A stretch of DNA of 64,000 bases from Histomonas meleagridis (lineage: Eukaryota; Parabasalia; Tritrichomonadida; Dientamoebidae). The stretch lies in NCBI GenBank assembly GCA_020186115.1, contig WSYJ01000060.1:1426001-1490000 (forward strand), read 5' to 3'. The position numbers and the translations under genes were made by a program. The notes beneath the pieces are model-generated. The model was not told where the DNA came from. It saw nothing but the letters and a program-made list of their open reading frames with translations, and searched no databases. Shown piece by piece: positions 19,720-30,802 of this stretch. How positions within the stretch are numbered: position 1 is the first letter of the stretch; the number at the start of each line of letters is the position of its first letter.

Positions 19720-21081
19720 ATGGAAAAATTTAAAAATGAAATCTTAGAAACAAATAACGAAGAGTGTTTATCAATAGTAAATGATGATCTCAAAGATTAT
19801 ATTTGGATTGAAGAATTCTGTAGAATGTTTTATACTCTTCATGAAAATAGAGAATTTGATCAATTGTTCCAAGCACTTAATAACCTTCCTGACTTTGAAT
19901 GTTATTCTATGTACGAAAGGTTACCAGAGATAGCAGAGTCAGAAGATTTTTTAGAACATATTTGCTCATTTTTTAATGAAAATCAAATACCATTTATCGG
20001 ATATATGTTACCACTACTTAACATATTCTTTGTTGTGAATCATAATTTTGATAACCATCTTTTAATTCCGCATCATATTGTAGAAATGTTATTTCATATT
20101 TTCCCAATGGTTGATTTTGAGAATCAAGATTTCATTTTACAAGTTGTAGGAACAATTTCAAAGGAAGATGAAATTTTAAGAGATTATGCTATTTCAATAT
20201 TCTCAATAGATTTCTTAAATTTTTTGCTTGATAAGACCAATGACTACAATTCATCAATATCATTTGTATTAAATTGCTATATGATGCACAAAATTGAAGA
20301 TGATTCACTAGTTCAATCTTCTTTTTATTTTGCCCACAAACTTTTCATGAGTACTTTCACAGATTCTATGAAAGTTCTTGATTCCAAAGTATCGATTCAA
20401 GCACTTAACTCAATAATATTAATGATCAATTGGAATAAAAATGTAATTGGCGAACTTACAAATATAAAATTCGACATTACACTTGAAAAAATAATACTAC
20501 AAAATCAAAATAGTTTGGATTTAGTCTATAGGTCACTTCATTTAGTTGAAATTTTTTGTAAATATCAAATGCCGAATATTAAATTTTCAACAATTCTTTC
20601 ACAAATTAAATATCCCACAGATAAACCTTCCATACAACAAGTTGAGTCTATTTGTATTGCATGTAAAATTGCTCTTTATTATATTTCTAATCAAATGAAT
20701 CAAGGTTATACAAAACGATTAGTACCAGTTTTAATGTGTTTGTTTGGTATTGGTAACTTCAAAACTCGAATAGCTGCTTTAAAAGTATTAAGATTATTGA
20801 TAAATATAGAAAATGATGAAGAAATATTGGATCAAATTTTGTCAGAAGAATTCTTTGATGCAATTTTTATGATGTTCGATTCTGATAAAAAACAGATTTT
20901 ATTGTGTTTACATGTGTTAGAAGAAATTCATATTAAGAAAATGAAACAAGGAAACAATTCGTATCTTTATGATATTTTGGTTTCAAAAGATGAAATAGAA
21001 GAAATAAATGAGCTTTCACTATCAGAAAATGTGGATATCTCAGTTGTTGCTTCTAATTTGCTTACTGTAATATCTCCTTGA
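19699..21081 (+). CDS. Predicted armadillo-like helical protein
   Basis: No catalytic motif is seen. The 460 residues are almost all helical with regularly spaced hydrophobic positions and phrases such as FKTRIAALKVLRLLINIEND and EILDQILSEEFFDAIFMMF that are typical of armadillo/HEAT-type solenoids; a poor match to any one family I know. Such proteins are scaffolds or transport receptors. The start could also be the second Met (19720, MEKFKNEIL), which leaves a longer gap to the divergent neighbour. Trichomonads have many such proteins. Confidence 0.7.
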   Translation: MYVYLFNMEKFKNEILETNNEECLSIVNDDLKDYIWIEEFCRMFYTLHENREFDQLFQALNNLPDFECYSMYERLPEIAESEDFLEHICSFFNENQIPFIGYMLPLLNIFFVVNHNFDNHLLIPHHIVEMLFHIFPMVDFENQDFILQVVGTISKEDEILRDYAISIFSIDFLNFLLDKTNDYNSSISFVLNCYMMHKIEDDSLVQSSFYFAHKLFMSTFTDSMKVLDSKVSIQALNSIILMINWNKNVIGELTNIKFDITLEKIILQNQNSLDLVYRSLHLVEIFCKYQMPNIKFSTILSQIKYPTDKPSIQQVESICIACKIALYYISNQMNQGYTKRLVPVLMCLFGIGNFKTRIAALKVLRLLINIENDEEILDQILSEEFFDAIFMMFDSDKKQILLCLHVLEEIHIKKMKQGNNSYLYDILVSKDEIEEINELSLSENVDISVVASNLLTVISP

Positions 21082-21176
21082 AGAAATGAAAAATGTTTTC
21101 TAAGTAAATCATTTAATTTCCTATCGTTATTTAATTCAGTCGTACGTTATAACATTTTCATGTCACATGACAGATA

Positions 21177-22493
21177 ATGAGGGAATCCTTTTTCTTTCCT
21201 TTTGGGATTCCAGCTTTTGCAATGTGGACATTTATTCTCACAATTATTCTTCTCTTGTTTAATGATGGTCCACCTTATTTCCCATTAGATAAAACAGAAG
21301 ATCCAATTGATTGTTTTGGAATTAAATTTATTAAATCAATTCAAAACGAAAGTAGAATTACATTTTATTTTAAGGTTATTGAATTCCCACAATATCCAAA
21401 AGAAGTAGCACCATATCTTTTATCTATAAATACAAAAGAAGGGAACAAATCACTTGAATTTGTATACAGAAATTTTTTAGATCTTGAAACAAATATAACA
21501 GATTTTTCTTTTTTCATATTGCAATCAATTTCAGGCGATATTGATGTATCTGTAAATTGTCATAAACAAATACTTGGATCTTCTCACCTAACTATAAACT
21601 CTACACAGTATTTATCAAATGGATTTTCAACAATGTCACAAACAGATAAATACATAAAAATCACCAATTTTTGTATCCAAGATAATTACTTAGTTTATGC
21701 TTCGCAACAGAATGGCAACTTAGGATTTATTAATTTTTCAGATTCTCAAAGTATTCCAATTAAAACAGATTATCGTTGTATGGAAGATTTTCGGAACACT
21801 ATTTTTGGAACTCATCTTACCCATCATAATTCAATATTTGTTTCAATACAAGGAACAGATCCTTTTAATATTTTGATTGAAGCAATTATTCCATCATTTT
21901 TAGCTCTTCAAGAAAATTCCACAAATGAAATCTTTTTAATTAACGGTTCACAGAGTCACTTTTTGTTTAATTTAGAAAAAGTGGCACCAGTGACCGTTTA
22001 CCATACTAATGATCGACATTGTTTTATTCAAGGAAGGTTTGTTTTATATCCAAATAACATAAAATCAAATGATTATGAAAATTATACTTTATCAATTCTT
22101 CAAAAATTTGACAATGAATCTATACAATCACTTCGACAAATGTACACAACTCGAAACATGACAAAAGGAACAATTATTTGTGACAAAGGCTTTACAAATC
22201 TTATGGATAGTCATAAGATAGAAAGAAATATAAAAGAAATTCCGCAAACAGATGATATATCTGAAATAGCAGAAGAAATTAGTAAAGCTGAGGTACTCAT
22301 AACAACCGACATAACAAGCTTAGTATTCGGAATATTTATGAATGCAGGTGGAACTTTGGTCTATTTTGGAAATAATAGAATAAAAATAATGGAAGAAATT
22401 GCTAAATTAACAAATTGTAGAACATTTTATAAAGAAGTTAATGAAAATGAAAAAACAAATATAGATGATCTTCTAAATCATATTTTTGTATGA
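21177..22493 (+). CDS. GT61-like glycosyltransferase, type II membrane protein
   Basis: A short N-terminus then one hydrophobic span at residues ~10-31 (PAFAMWTFILTIILLLF) gives a Golgi/ER signal anchor with a luminal catalytic domain. Several NxT/NxS sites support a luminal position. The C-terminal part (ITTDITSLVFGIFMNAGGTLVYF) resembles the conserved DUF563/GT61 segment that reads GPHGAGLTN...MPPGS in well-known members, but the His is absent. Family is inferred from overall pattern; the sugar donor and acceptor are unknown. Confidence 0.55.
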   Translation: MRESFFFPFGIPAFAMWTFILTIILLLFNDGPPYFPLDKTEDPIDCFGIKFIKSIQNESRITFYFKVIEFPQYPKEVAPYLLSINTKEGNKSLEFVYRNFLDLETNITDFSFFILQSISGDIDVSVNCHKQILGSSHLTINSTQYLSNGFSTMSQTDKYIKITNFCIQDNYLVYASQQNGNLGFINFSDSQSIPIKTDYRCMEDFRNTIFGTHLTHHNSIFVSIQGTDPFNILIEAIIPSFLALQENSTNEIFLINGSQSHFLFNLEKVAPVTVYHTNDRHCFIQGRFVLYPNNIKSNDYENYTLSILQKFDNESIQSLRQMYTTRNMTKGTIICDKGFTNLMDSHKIERNIKEIPQTDDISEIAEEISKAEVLITTDITSLVFGIFMNAGGTLVYFGNNRIKIMEEIAKLTNCRTFYKEVNENEKTNIDDLLNHIFV

Positions 22494-22604
22494 ATAAATG
22501 TATTATATTTATCAATTTTTTTTGTGATAATAAGTTGTATTTGATGAATTCGTTTAAACGACATAATATTGAACAGACTTTGTCAAAATCACAAACTACT
22601 TTAA

Positions 22605-25600
22605 ATGGAGCAAATAAGTCGTTTGGGCGATATACCATCAGAAATTGGAGTAAAGCCAAACCAAACGAATATCCAAGTTGATTACGAATGTATAGGGTCA
22701 CTTAATGATTCAAACCAATTACAAATTTATTCTCTTGTTCACAAGAAGGTAATTCAAATAATTCCAGATGTTCAAAATTATATTTTTGTTAAAACAGCTA
22801 TATCAGACAAATCTATGCTTGTTACTTCTAATGAAACGACAATTAAATTATATTCTTTTTCTGATTACTATCCTCCAGACTCACTTGAGTTCAATCCAAA
22901 AAACAAAGTTGCTCCATTTTTTGATAATATTAAGACAGATCATTTATTTGCTCAACTTTGTGAATTTGAAACAGAATTTAAAATTGTTAAATTAATTCCC
23001 AGTGATTTTAACACTATTCTTTTATTAGATGAACAAAGTAATTTAAGGAGGTACAATTTTTATTTAGATGGAGTTTATAATGCAGGAAAATTTGATTCAT
23101 TTTCATGTATACAATTTGCATTTTCAGGTCTTTACTTAGCAGGTCTTTCTTCAACCGAAGTTCATTTTTGGTCAGCAAACTTAGAACATCTTTCTTCTAT
23201 TCAGTTCCAAGGATCTACAATATGTTCATTATCAACTTCATTATTTGCAGTTTGTAATGGGGAAGAAATTAATGTTTTTGATGCAACCAATGGAAGTAAG
23301 ACAAAGACAATCCAAGCCATTAATCCAACAGTTAATCCAACATTTGTATCATTTTATGGCGAAGATTCTGCAATTTGTACACCAGAAGGAACTGTTATTG
23401 CACGTAAATCACATTTTTTACCAATCTTTGTTTCAGGTTCAGGTTTATACACCATAAACGAAGAGAAATATTTTTTACGGTTAATTAACGTCTTCCCGAT
23501 AACGGTCGCCCTATCAATGATTCAATCACAAAAGAATAATAACACAAGTAATCATTCAATAGCACAATATGCTGTTAAACTACAAGACGCCAATTTAGTC
23601 GAGTCATATCTTAATTCCTCTGATCCACAAAACACGTTACAATTTCTTGAAGATTTAACGGACATACTTAAAAACACATCAAATATAACATTTGCTTTAT
23701 CTATTAATTCCATTGTAACCACATATTGTATCCAGAAGATCTCTAGCACTATTTATCCTGACCAATTTTCTAATTCTTTATGTAATTTCCGTAATTTATT
23801 ATATCCACGATTACCAATTGATGCACCACCACAAGAAACACAACAACAAATACCCATTAAAAAGATTCGTGATGCCGAATTATTAAGTTATGTATTAGAT
23901 AACTTAGAAAAGAACACAATTACTACTTCGTTACCATCATTACAAAATTCATATCATGATTTTGAGCCATTTTATTTATTTAGGACTTTAGTATTACAAC
24001 AATCTTGGTCCAAGATATGTCAAAACAACATAAATGAATCCATAAAACTTATAGAACAATTAGGGGAAAATCCACTTGATCATTTATATGAAATGTGGCG
24101 ACAAACGACTCGTAATAAAACTCGTTCATATTTATATGAATATTTAAATAAGAATGGAAGGTTAAATGAATTAGATGAAAAACATCATCAAATATTATTA
24201 AAGATTACACAAAAATATCCAACAACATCATTTAAAGTAGCACAAAAACTTTCATCATCACCAGGTGTAAGAGTTATTGATGATAATAAATTACCTGCAT
24301 GGCAACCAATCATTGATTTAAATTCTGATTTTGATGAAAAGAAAGCAATGATATTTCCATCATTATTTAAGATACCTGATGAACCTATTATTGAATCACC
24401 ACGATATTTCTTAGGTAATATAGCATTAATTGAAGCGCAACCTGAAAATATCATTAAAATGTTAACTAATGAAGGTTCATCTATCGAGAAATTATGGATA
24501 TTACATTGTGAACATCGAGTGAATGATATGGCGCAATTTTTCAAGAATGAAATTGATAAAAACAAAGGTAATAATACTACAAAACTTAAATGTTTAAAGT
24601 TCATTAATAAATATCATTCACAAATGAATACATATGAACTTGAAACATTATTAGATATATTATGTCAATCAGGAATCTTTGCACAACATGAATTAGAAGA
24701 TTTCGAATTATTACTTGTTCGTATCTGTAAAAACAAATTCTTATTTGATCAACAATGGTGGTCACAATCGACGTTAAACTTAACCACATTCTTTAAACAA
24801 TTTGCAAGTTTTTGTGCTAAGAAATCATTATTTATGCCATTTGAAATGTTTGTAATATCACATCCGAATACTAAAGAAATAGATATTAGTGATATTAATG
24901 AACCATTAATTAAGTTTATCTGGGATTTATGGGTAAAACGAGATCCAGCTAATGCTACATTATCATGTATGCAATTCATTGCTAAAAGTAATTCCACTGA
25001 TTTAGTTGAATTATGGAAACATTTACCAAATGATTCATTAGCACCTTTAGGTTCATTTGTCTGGAATAAAGATCCTGAAAAGTTTAAACCTAATTCACCA
25101 GAAACAGAAGCATTAAGTAATCGATTAAAGAATGAATATCCTTTATTATCATCATTAGTTAAAGGTATTATTCCACATCCACAAACAATTAATAAAGAAC
25201 CTCCTTCAAGTAGATGGAGATCACCAATATATACCTCGAAATATGATTTAGAATTACATGACTTAATACAATCACATTTCTCGGAATATGATTTCTCAAA
25301 AGTATTCACTGATTATTATGGGAAAACTCCAGGACAACCACCTTTTCCACATTTTGATCATCCTGAATTAATTACTTCCCCAAGTGAACCACCATATGTA
25401 TATTATGTTAAATCAATGTTACCTGTAAGTGCATTTCAACAAGCTATTGAAGATAATATTAATGAAGAACAATTTAAAGAGTTATGTATACAATGTATTA
25501 AAGAAGCATTTCTAGATAAAGAAATTAGATTAGCAGTACTTTCATTTATCGAATTAATTGATTTAAAGTTTAATAAAGATACTGCTATTGATTATAAAAT

Positions 25601-28600
25601 GATTATATCAATATTCGATATATTAAATAAACCTGAAATACAAAATGAAGTTAATCAATTAATCGATGATTTAATACAATTATATTCAAATAAAAATCAA
25701 GAAATTGCTATAAATATAAAGAAAAAATTAGCGCCAACAGAAATAGAATTATTTTTGTTAACAACTTTAATCGATGTTAGATGTAATTTACCTTTAGATT
25801 ATACACCAATTATTAATTTTGCTTCTTATTCACGGACAGCAGAATTATTATTATTCATAGATAGAGCTGCTGAATTAGGTGCAAATTATCCGATAAATGA
25901 AGTAGTAAAAATAGTACAAGAAAAAATGCCCAAAGATTATCCTCTTAAAGCACATTTGTTATTCCATTTAACTCAATCTTTACCTACTGAAGAAGGTCCT
26001 TCATCATCAGATTTACCTGCGTTAGTAGTATATCGAGCTGTTCGAAGGACAGATCAATCACCTCAAACTTCTTTATTACAAGAAGCTTTAAATCGGAAAG
26101 TACAATTATATTCATTATTAGCGACTTCGATAGAAGGTTCTGATATATTATTATGTGCTTATGTTACTATGTTAACAATGACAGATGTTCCGATATCATT
26201 TGATGTTAAAAATCCACCAGAACATAATCAAATGATTACATTATTCTTTCAAACTTTATATAAATTATTATTAGAGAATAAATCATTAGAATTAATGCAA
26301 ACTTTAGAATTATTCTCAGAAACATCAATAGTTATTAAATTAATACATTTTTATCGAGCTATCGAATTATTTGCATTTAGAAGAGCAGAAAATGAATTAC
26401 CACAAATTAATAATATATTAAATAAAAAAGATAAAATTATTGATGAATTAATGGGTGAAATAACTATTGAAGAAATTATTAATATATTCCAATTAATGAT
26501 AAATTCATTATCTAAAAAATGTAATGAGAAATCACAAATTCATGTGTTCCGATTTTTACAAGTATTAGAAGATGTTGAAATCCCATTAAATATTACATCA
26601 CGTATTAAACTTTGTAAAGTTATCAGTAAGTTCGATAACTTTCGTAGAGCTATTATTCATTGTGATTTATTAGGAGAACCTGAACAAATTATATCAAAAT
26701 TAGTATTAAATCATTCATTAGAATTAGGACAAGAAGCTGCGAAATGTTTAAACATTTCTTCAACTTCTGCAATATATCAATGGTTAGAATTTAAATATTC
26801 TACAGCTTCAACTCCAACACAAATCTTAGAGATCCATCAAGAAGTTATTAAATCAATTAAAGAAGAAGATATTAATCCAATGTTTTTCTTATATTTATTT
26901 AGTTCATTAATACCTTATTGTCAACCAATTACATTATTACCAATTATTGAATATATTAAAGATATAATGAATGATAAAGATACAAAACTTTATAAAAATA
27001 TCTTAGCGTTAATTACATATTTAAATGTTTGTAAAGAAAATCATATAGAAATACCACAAGTATCAAATATTATTAACTTACCAACATTAAAAGATATATT
27101 AAAGATATTATTTCCTGAAATCGAATTCGAAAATGTACCTGAATCAATTAAATTATCTATATCTACACCAATTATTATAAACTTAGAAAACCTTCAACGA
27201 TTCTTTGAAATATCAATTGATCAAGCAATCGATATATGTTTAGATAAACATAAAGCTTCTGATGCACATTTAATATGTGCATGGAGAAATAGAGATCCAC
27301 ATAATATACAATTATTAGAAATAATACAAAAGATTATATTAAATAATCAATTAACAGAAGAAGAAATGAAATTAATTACAAAGTTTGGTAATGTTAATGA
27401 TATTGAATCATTATTAGATAATCTTTCATTACAAAATGGTTGGAGATTTACTTTAATATCATTACATTATAAAGCTGCAAAGATTTTAGGTTTACAAAAT
27501 ATTAATCCAATACATTCGAAAACTTCGGAATTTATTGAATCAAAACTTTCAGTGACTTATAAATATTGGCCATTAATTAAAGAATTAATACAAAATAGTA
27601 AAATGTCAATCGAAGAATCTTCATATTCATTAGCAAAGGCATATTTTAATCATATAAATGATATATTAACTAATAATAAATCTCAAGAAGAAGATACATT
27701 ACAAATTAATGATTACTCAGATAAATTTATCGAATTTATGAAGTTAAATGATTCACCAACTTTGATAAGTGAACAATTATTCGAAATAGCAAAAAAAGAA
27801 CAAAAAAATATTTCATTAAATATTATTATTAACTTATTGTTACATTCATCAATTTGTATGTCTGATATTGATGAATGTTCCGAATTCTTAGATGTTTTAC
27901 TCGAATCTTTGGCTTCTTCAAATGAATATTCATTGATAATCGATATAATTTCAATATTCCCTGACCCTTCATTAATCCCAAGATATTTCCAATTATTAAT
28001 ATCTCAAAATAAACTTGACTTACTGACAAATATTAACTTAAATGATAAGGTAGGAAAGGTGATTATGAATTGCGCTCGTCATGAACATATGTTTCAACCT
28101 GAAAAATATTTCGATTTAACATTAAAATATAATTTGTACCGTGATCACGCAGAATTACAAATGGAATATGGTAATAATATATTAAACAATAATAACGAAA
28201 TATTAAACCGTGAAAAATTACAAGAAGCTTCTAGACATTTCTTGTTGGCTTTGGCTTATTTCTTACATGAAAAATGTTATAGCTTATCAATGGAATGTTT
28301 GAAGAAGTTATCTTTGATATCATTACAATTAGAAATTCCTGAACCTATCGTATTCCATTTAAACAAAAGTCAGGTGTTACAAATGATGTGTACAAAAGAA
28401 TTCCCATTCGCTCTAACTGTGGCTGTGGCTTATGATATGGATACAGAGCCGAATTGGGCTGAAGCATTATTCGCTCAATCTGTCAAAGTTAAGAACGATG
28501 ACTTTTTGACAGCTTTTCAATACTTTAGACCAATCACATCAAATTTGTGTGACGGAGTTGTGAAGAAATACAAAGAATTACAAAAAGTGGACGAAAATAT

Positions 28601-28760
28601 AACTGAAAGAATGAAAAGATTTTTGGATAACCAACCAAATTTGGTGGAAAGATATAGAATCGCAAAGGCACTGAATTTTAAGGACTTGATCGAAAATATG
28701 AGAACAAGAAACCCAGTGGTTTGTGAATGGTGTGAAAAGGTGCTGTTAAATAAGCAGTAA
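22605..28760 (+). CDS. Spatacsin (SPG11) homologue
   Basis: A 2051-residue protein with an N-terminal region of beta-rich, WD40-like repeats (~1-300, e.g. FAVCNGEEINVFDATNG), a long alpha-solenoid, and a C-terminal end that follows the spatacsin C-terminal domain: AYFLHEKCYSLSMECLKKLS, then FPFALTVAVAYDMD..WAEALF, then LERYRIAK-like VERYRIAKALNFKDLIENM. In animals spatacsin works with spastizin and AP-5 in lysosome reformation. Human spatacsin is 2443 aa. The 5' leader is short; the stop is TAAA. The region uses TTA and other A/T-ending codons heavily. Homology is seen mainly at the C-terminus. Confidence 0.78.
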   Translation: MEQISRLGDIPSEIGVKPNQTNIQVDYECIGSLNDSNQLQIYSLVHKKVIQIIPDVQNYIFVKTAISDKSMLVTSNETTIKLYSFSDYYPPDSLEFNPKNKVAPFFDNIKTDHLFAQLCEFETEFKIVKLIPSDFNTILLLDEQSNLRRYNFYLDGVYNAGKFDSFSCIQFAFSGLYLAGLSSTEVHFWSANLEHLSSIQFQGSTICSLSTSLFAVCNGEEINVFDATNGSKTKTIQAINPTVNPTFVSFYGEDSAICTPEGTVIARKSHFLPIFVSGSGLYTINEEKYFLRLINVFPITVALSMIQSQKNNNTSNHSIAQYAVKLQDANLVESYLNSSDPQNTLQFLEDLTDILKNTSNITFALSINSIVTTYCIQKISSTIYPDQFSNSLCNFRNLLYPRLPIDAPPQETQQQIPIKKIRDAELLSYVLDNLEKNTITTSLPSLQNSYHDFEPFYLFRTLVLQQSWSKICQNNINESIKLIEQLGENPLDHLYEMWRQTTRNKTRSYLYEYLNKNGRLNELDEKHHQILLKITQKYPTTSFKVAQKLSSSPGVRVIDDNKLPAWQPIIDLNSDFDEKKAMIFPSLFKIPDEPIIESPRYFLGNIALIEAQPENIIKMLTNEGSSIEKLWILHCEHRVNDMAQFFKNEIDKNKGNNTTKLKCLKFINKYHSQMNTYELETLLDILCQSGIFAQHELEDFELLLVRICKNKFLFDQQWWSQSTLNLTTFFKQFASFCAKKSLFMPFEMFVISHPNTKEIDISDINEPLIKFIWDLWVKRDPANATLSCMQFIAKSNSTDLVELWKHLPNDSLAPLGSFVWNKDPEKFKPNSPETEALSNRLKNEYPLLSSLVKGIIPHPQTINKEPPSSRWRSPIYTSKYDLELHDLIQSHFSEYDFSKVFTDYYGKTPGQPPFPHFDHPELITSPSEPPYVYYVKSMLPVSAFQQAIEDNINEEQFKELCIQCIKEAFLDKEIRLAVLSFIELIDLKFNKDTAIDYKMIISIFDILNKPEIQNEVNQLIDDLIQLYSNKNQEIAINIKKKLAPTEIELFLLTTLIDVRCNLPLDYTPIINFASYSRTAELLLFIDRAAELGANYPINEVVKIVQEKMPKDYPLKAHLLFHLTQSLPTEEGPSSSDLPALVVYRAVRRTDQSPQTSLLQEALNRKVQLYSLLATSIEGSDILLCAYVTMLTMTDVPISFDVKNPPEHNQMITLFFQTLYKLLLENKSLELMQTLELFSETSIVIKLIHFYRAIELFAFRRAENELPQINNILNKKDKIIDELMGEITIEEIINIFQLMINSLSKKCNEKSQIHVFRFLQVLEDVEIPLNITSRIKLCKVISKFDNFRRAIIHCDLLGEPEQIISKLVLNHSLELGQEAAKCLNISSTSAIYQWLEFKYSTASTPTQILEIHQEVIKSIKEEDINPMFFLYLFSSLIPYCQPITLLPIIEYIKDIMNDKDTKLYKNILALITYLNVCKENHIEIPQVSNIINLPTLKDILKILFPEIEFENVPESIKLSISTPIIINLENLQRFFEISIDQAIDICLDKHKASDAHLICAWRNRDPHNIQLLEIIQKIILNNQLTEEEMKLITKFGNVNDIESLLDNLSLQNGWRFTLISLHYKAAKILGLQNINPIHSKTSEFIESKLSVTYKYWPLIKELIQNSKMSIEESSYSLAKAYFNHINDILTNNKSQEEDTLQINDYSDKFIEFMKLNDSPTLISEQLFEIAKKEQKNISLNIIINLLLHSSICMSDIDECSEFLDVLLESLASSNEYSLIIDIISIFPDPSLIPRYFQLLISQNKLDLLTNINLNDKVGKVIMNCARHEHMFQPEKYFDLTLKYNLYRDHAELQMEYGNNILNNNNEILNREKLQEASRHFLLALAYFLHEKCYSLSMECLKKLSLISLQLEIPEPIVFHLNKSQVLQMMCTKEFPFALTVAVAYDMDTEPNWAEALFAQSVKVKNDDFLTAFQYFRPITSNLCDGVVKKYKELQKVDENITERMKRFLDNQPNLVERYRIAKALNFKDLIENMRTRNPVVCEWCEKVLLNKQ

Positions 28761-28959
28761 ATAATGATTTAATTTTAAATATGATTTCGATGCTAAATTC
28801 GGTTGGTAATTACCTTCTTTAAAATCATTTGCTAAAGGATCTTCTTCAATATTATTATGTATATACCCAATTGAAAAATTATTTGTTTAATGTTTTGTTT
28901 ATTATTTCGAAAACGATATTTTAAATTTAAATATATATATGATAATATTATGATGTTAT

Positions 28960-29165
28960 CTTGTAATTTACAATTGAAAATTTTTTTCGAAATTTATCCA
29001 ATATCTCTCTATTACTTTATTTTAAATATTTTTTACAATACTTTGATGTTATTTATTTCATTTTATTTCTTATATCCATTCCTCTCTATTCATTTTAAGT
29101 TTCATTTTTTTATAATTGAATTGTTTTTAATCGTTTTGTATTCAATGTACATTCGGAAATATGTA
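28960..29165 (-). repeat. Copy of the right half of the 773-1432 inverted-repeat element
   Basis: Aligns with the reverse complement of about 1290-1500, including TTCCTCTCTATTCATTTTAA and AATATCTCTC, plus TTCGGAAATATG beyond the repeat arm. No second arm is found nearby. An ORF of 92 codons here (28890-29168) is low-complexity and not a gene. Confidence 0.7.
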
Positions 29166-30200
29166 TAATAAGTTATAAAATATATATATATACTAATGTT
29201 ATTTATTTAATGCAAGAGAATTATATCTAAATATAAAAAATAATAAAAAAAATATATTCGAAAACGGGTTTTTATGTTCCAACTTTTTAGGTCTTTTCTA
29301 TGCTTTTTGATCGTATTTGCTTGTTATAAACATTTTTATCTCCGAATTAAATAATAATTTACTTAAATAAAATGGTAACATCGATTGGAATTATTAAGTT
29401 GTTTATTATATTTCAAAATCAATTTTCATGATTTTTTGATTTTGAAATGAATAGAACTCAATATTAACTGAATATAAATCAAAATTAATAGAAAATTTAA
29501 ATATACCATATAATTCTCATAAATGTAATAGAGAGATTTTTCAACTTTCTAATTTATAGTGAAATTGATTATCTATCATAAAAAAATCAAAATTAGAATA
29601 ATTTAGTATTTAACAAAGAGCATTAATAATTGTAAATATTTTTTTGGTTTACAGATTAAAATTATAAATGTATATCGATTTATTAACAAAACAATATTTT
29701 TTCGGTGGCGACCGTTTACGAATTATGGATTTGATCGTTTTTTATTCAATTTACTGGAGTGCAACCTTAATAATATAACAAGATAACATCAATAATAACA
29801 GCAATCAATACGCCAATAATGATGTCCATATTTTTCTTCTTGATTTGGTGAATGTATTCAACTTAATAAATCCTTTTGTTTCAGTAAGTGCATATATTAA
29901 TGTTGGCTTTGGTGTCCAATCGCTAACTGTTCATTAAGTTTCTTTTAATTCTCCAAATGTACCATAATTACGCATATTTATATTTCAGACACCATAACAT
30001 ATTTTGCAATACTACAGAAACAATTTCCATAAAAATTTGAGAAGTATCATTAAAAAAATAAATCATTTGAGTGAATTATATATATACATATAAAAATAAA
30101 AATAAAAAAATAAATAAATCATTTACAAAAAATTTTACATTTTTTCCTATAGTTAATGTTGGCAAAAAACACATCGATGAACATTAGTGACAGTGATTGG
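29166..30200. other. Intergenic with a possible membrane-tail relic at 29760-29900
   Basis: AT-rich. On the minus strand at 29775-29840 a basic patch followed by DIIIGVLIAVIIDVILLYY and a stop resembles the C-terminal anchor of a single-pass protein, but upstream frames are broken. Confidence 0.3.
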
Positions 30201-30621
30201 AATTACAACATTTGTATGCATTCTAACGCATTCGCACAAAGCAACACATTTTCTCAATGTAATACATTTATTATACAATTCGAATACTTTTATTGTTTCG
30301 CTATTATTTCGTGCGATATTGTCTCATACAGTTGTTGTAATTTCATCATTTTTTGAATTTTATTCAGGTGTCTTTACAATTTATATCCAAAATGAAATTT
30401 ATAATGATAGATTTTCATCTAGTTTATTAATTGGTTGTATTTGTGGAGGGATTGTTGTCATTCTGTTAATTACAGATTTAATTGTTTTCCTTATCAGGAA
30501 AAAGAAAAAAGGAACACATAAATCAATATCTAAAGAATCAACATCGAATGAAATGATTTTAGAAGTAAAAATTAATGAAATTGATAAACCTGCTCAACAA
30601 GAAAATGATAATTGGCTATAA
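30201..30621 (+). pseudogene. Truncated tail copy of the 30803 surface protein
   Basis: The last ~85 codons (FEFYSGVFTIYIQNEIYND, a transmembrane helix LLIGCICGGIVVILLITDLI, and a KKKKGTH basic tail ending NDNWL) are ~85-90% identical to the C-terminus of the next gene. Upstream, the QSNTFSQCNTF repeat remnant is in a different frame. There is no signal peptide or ectodomain. It is a 5'-truncated tandem duplicate in the same orientation. Confidence 0.8.
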
Positions 30622-30802
30622 ATGTATTAGGGGCGGGCCCAAATGCCCATTTCTGAAATATTATCTGCCGGCAATTAATATATATGAATTTGGTTATTTA
30701 CTTTTCAATCAGATGATCATGGTGTTTTGACAATGTCTGTTGGGAAAAAAAAAAAAAAAAAAACATTTTCATTGAAAACTCACATTGAATGTTCGGTTTT
30801 TT

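Noticed and set aside
28890-29168. 92-codon ORF
   Set aside because: Phe/Tyr/Leu/Ile-rich translation of an AT-rich repeat copy.
30743-30762. Long A-run before the surface-protein gene
   Set aside because: Simple homopolymer; no sign of a processed retrocopy or poly(A) tail of an inserted cDNA.
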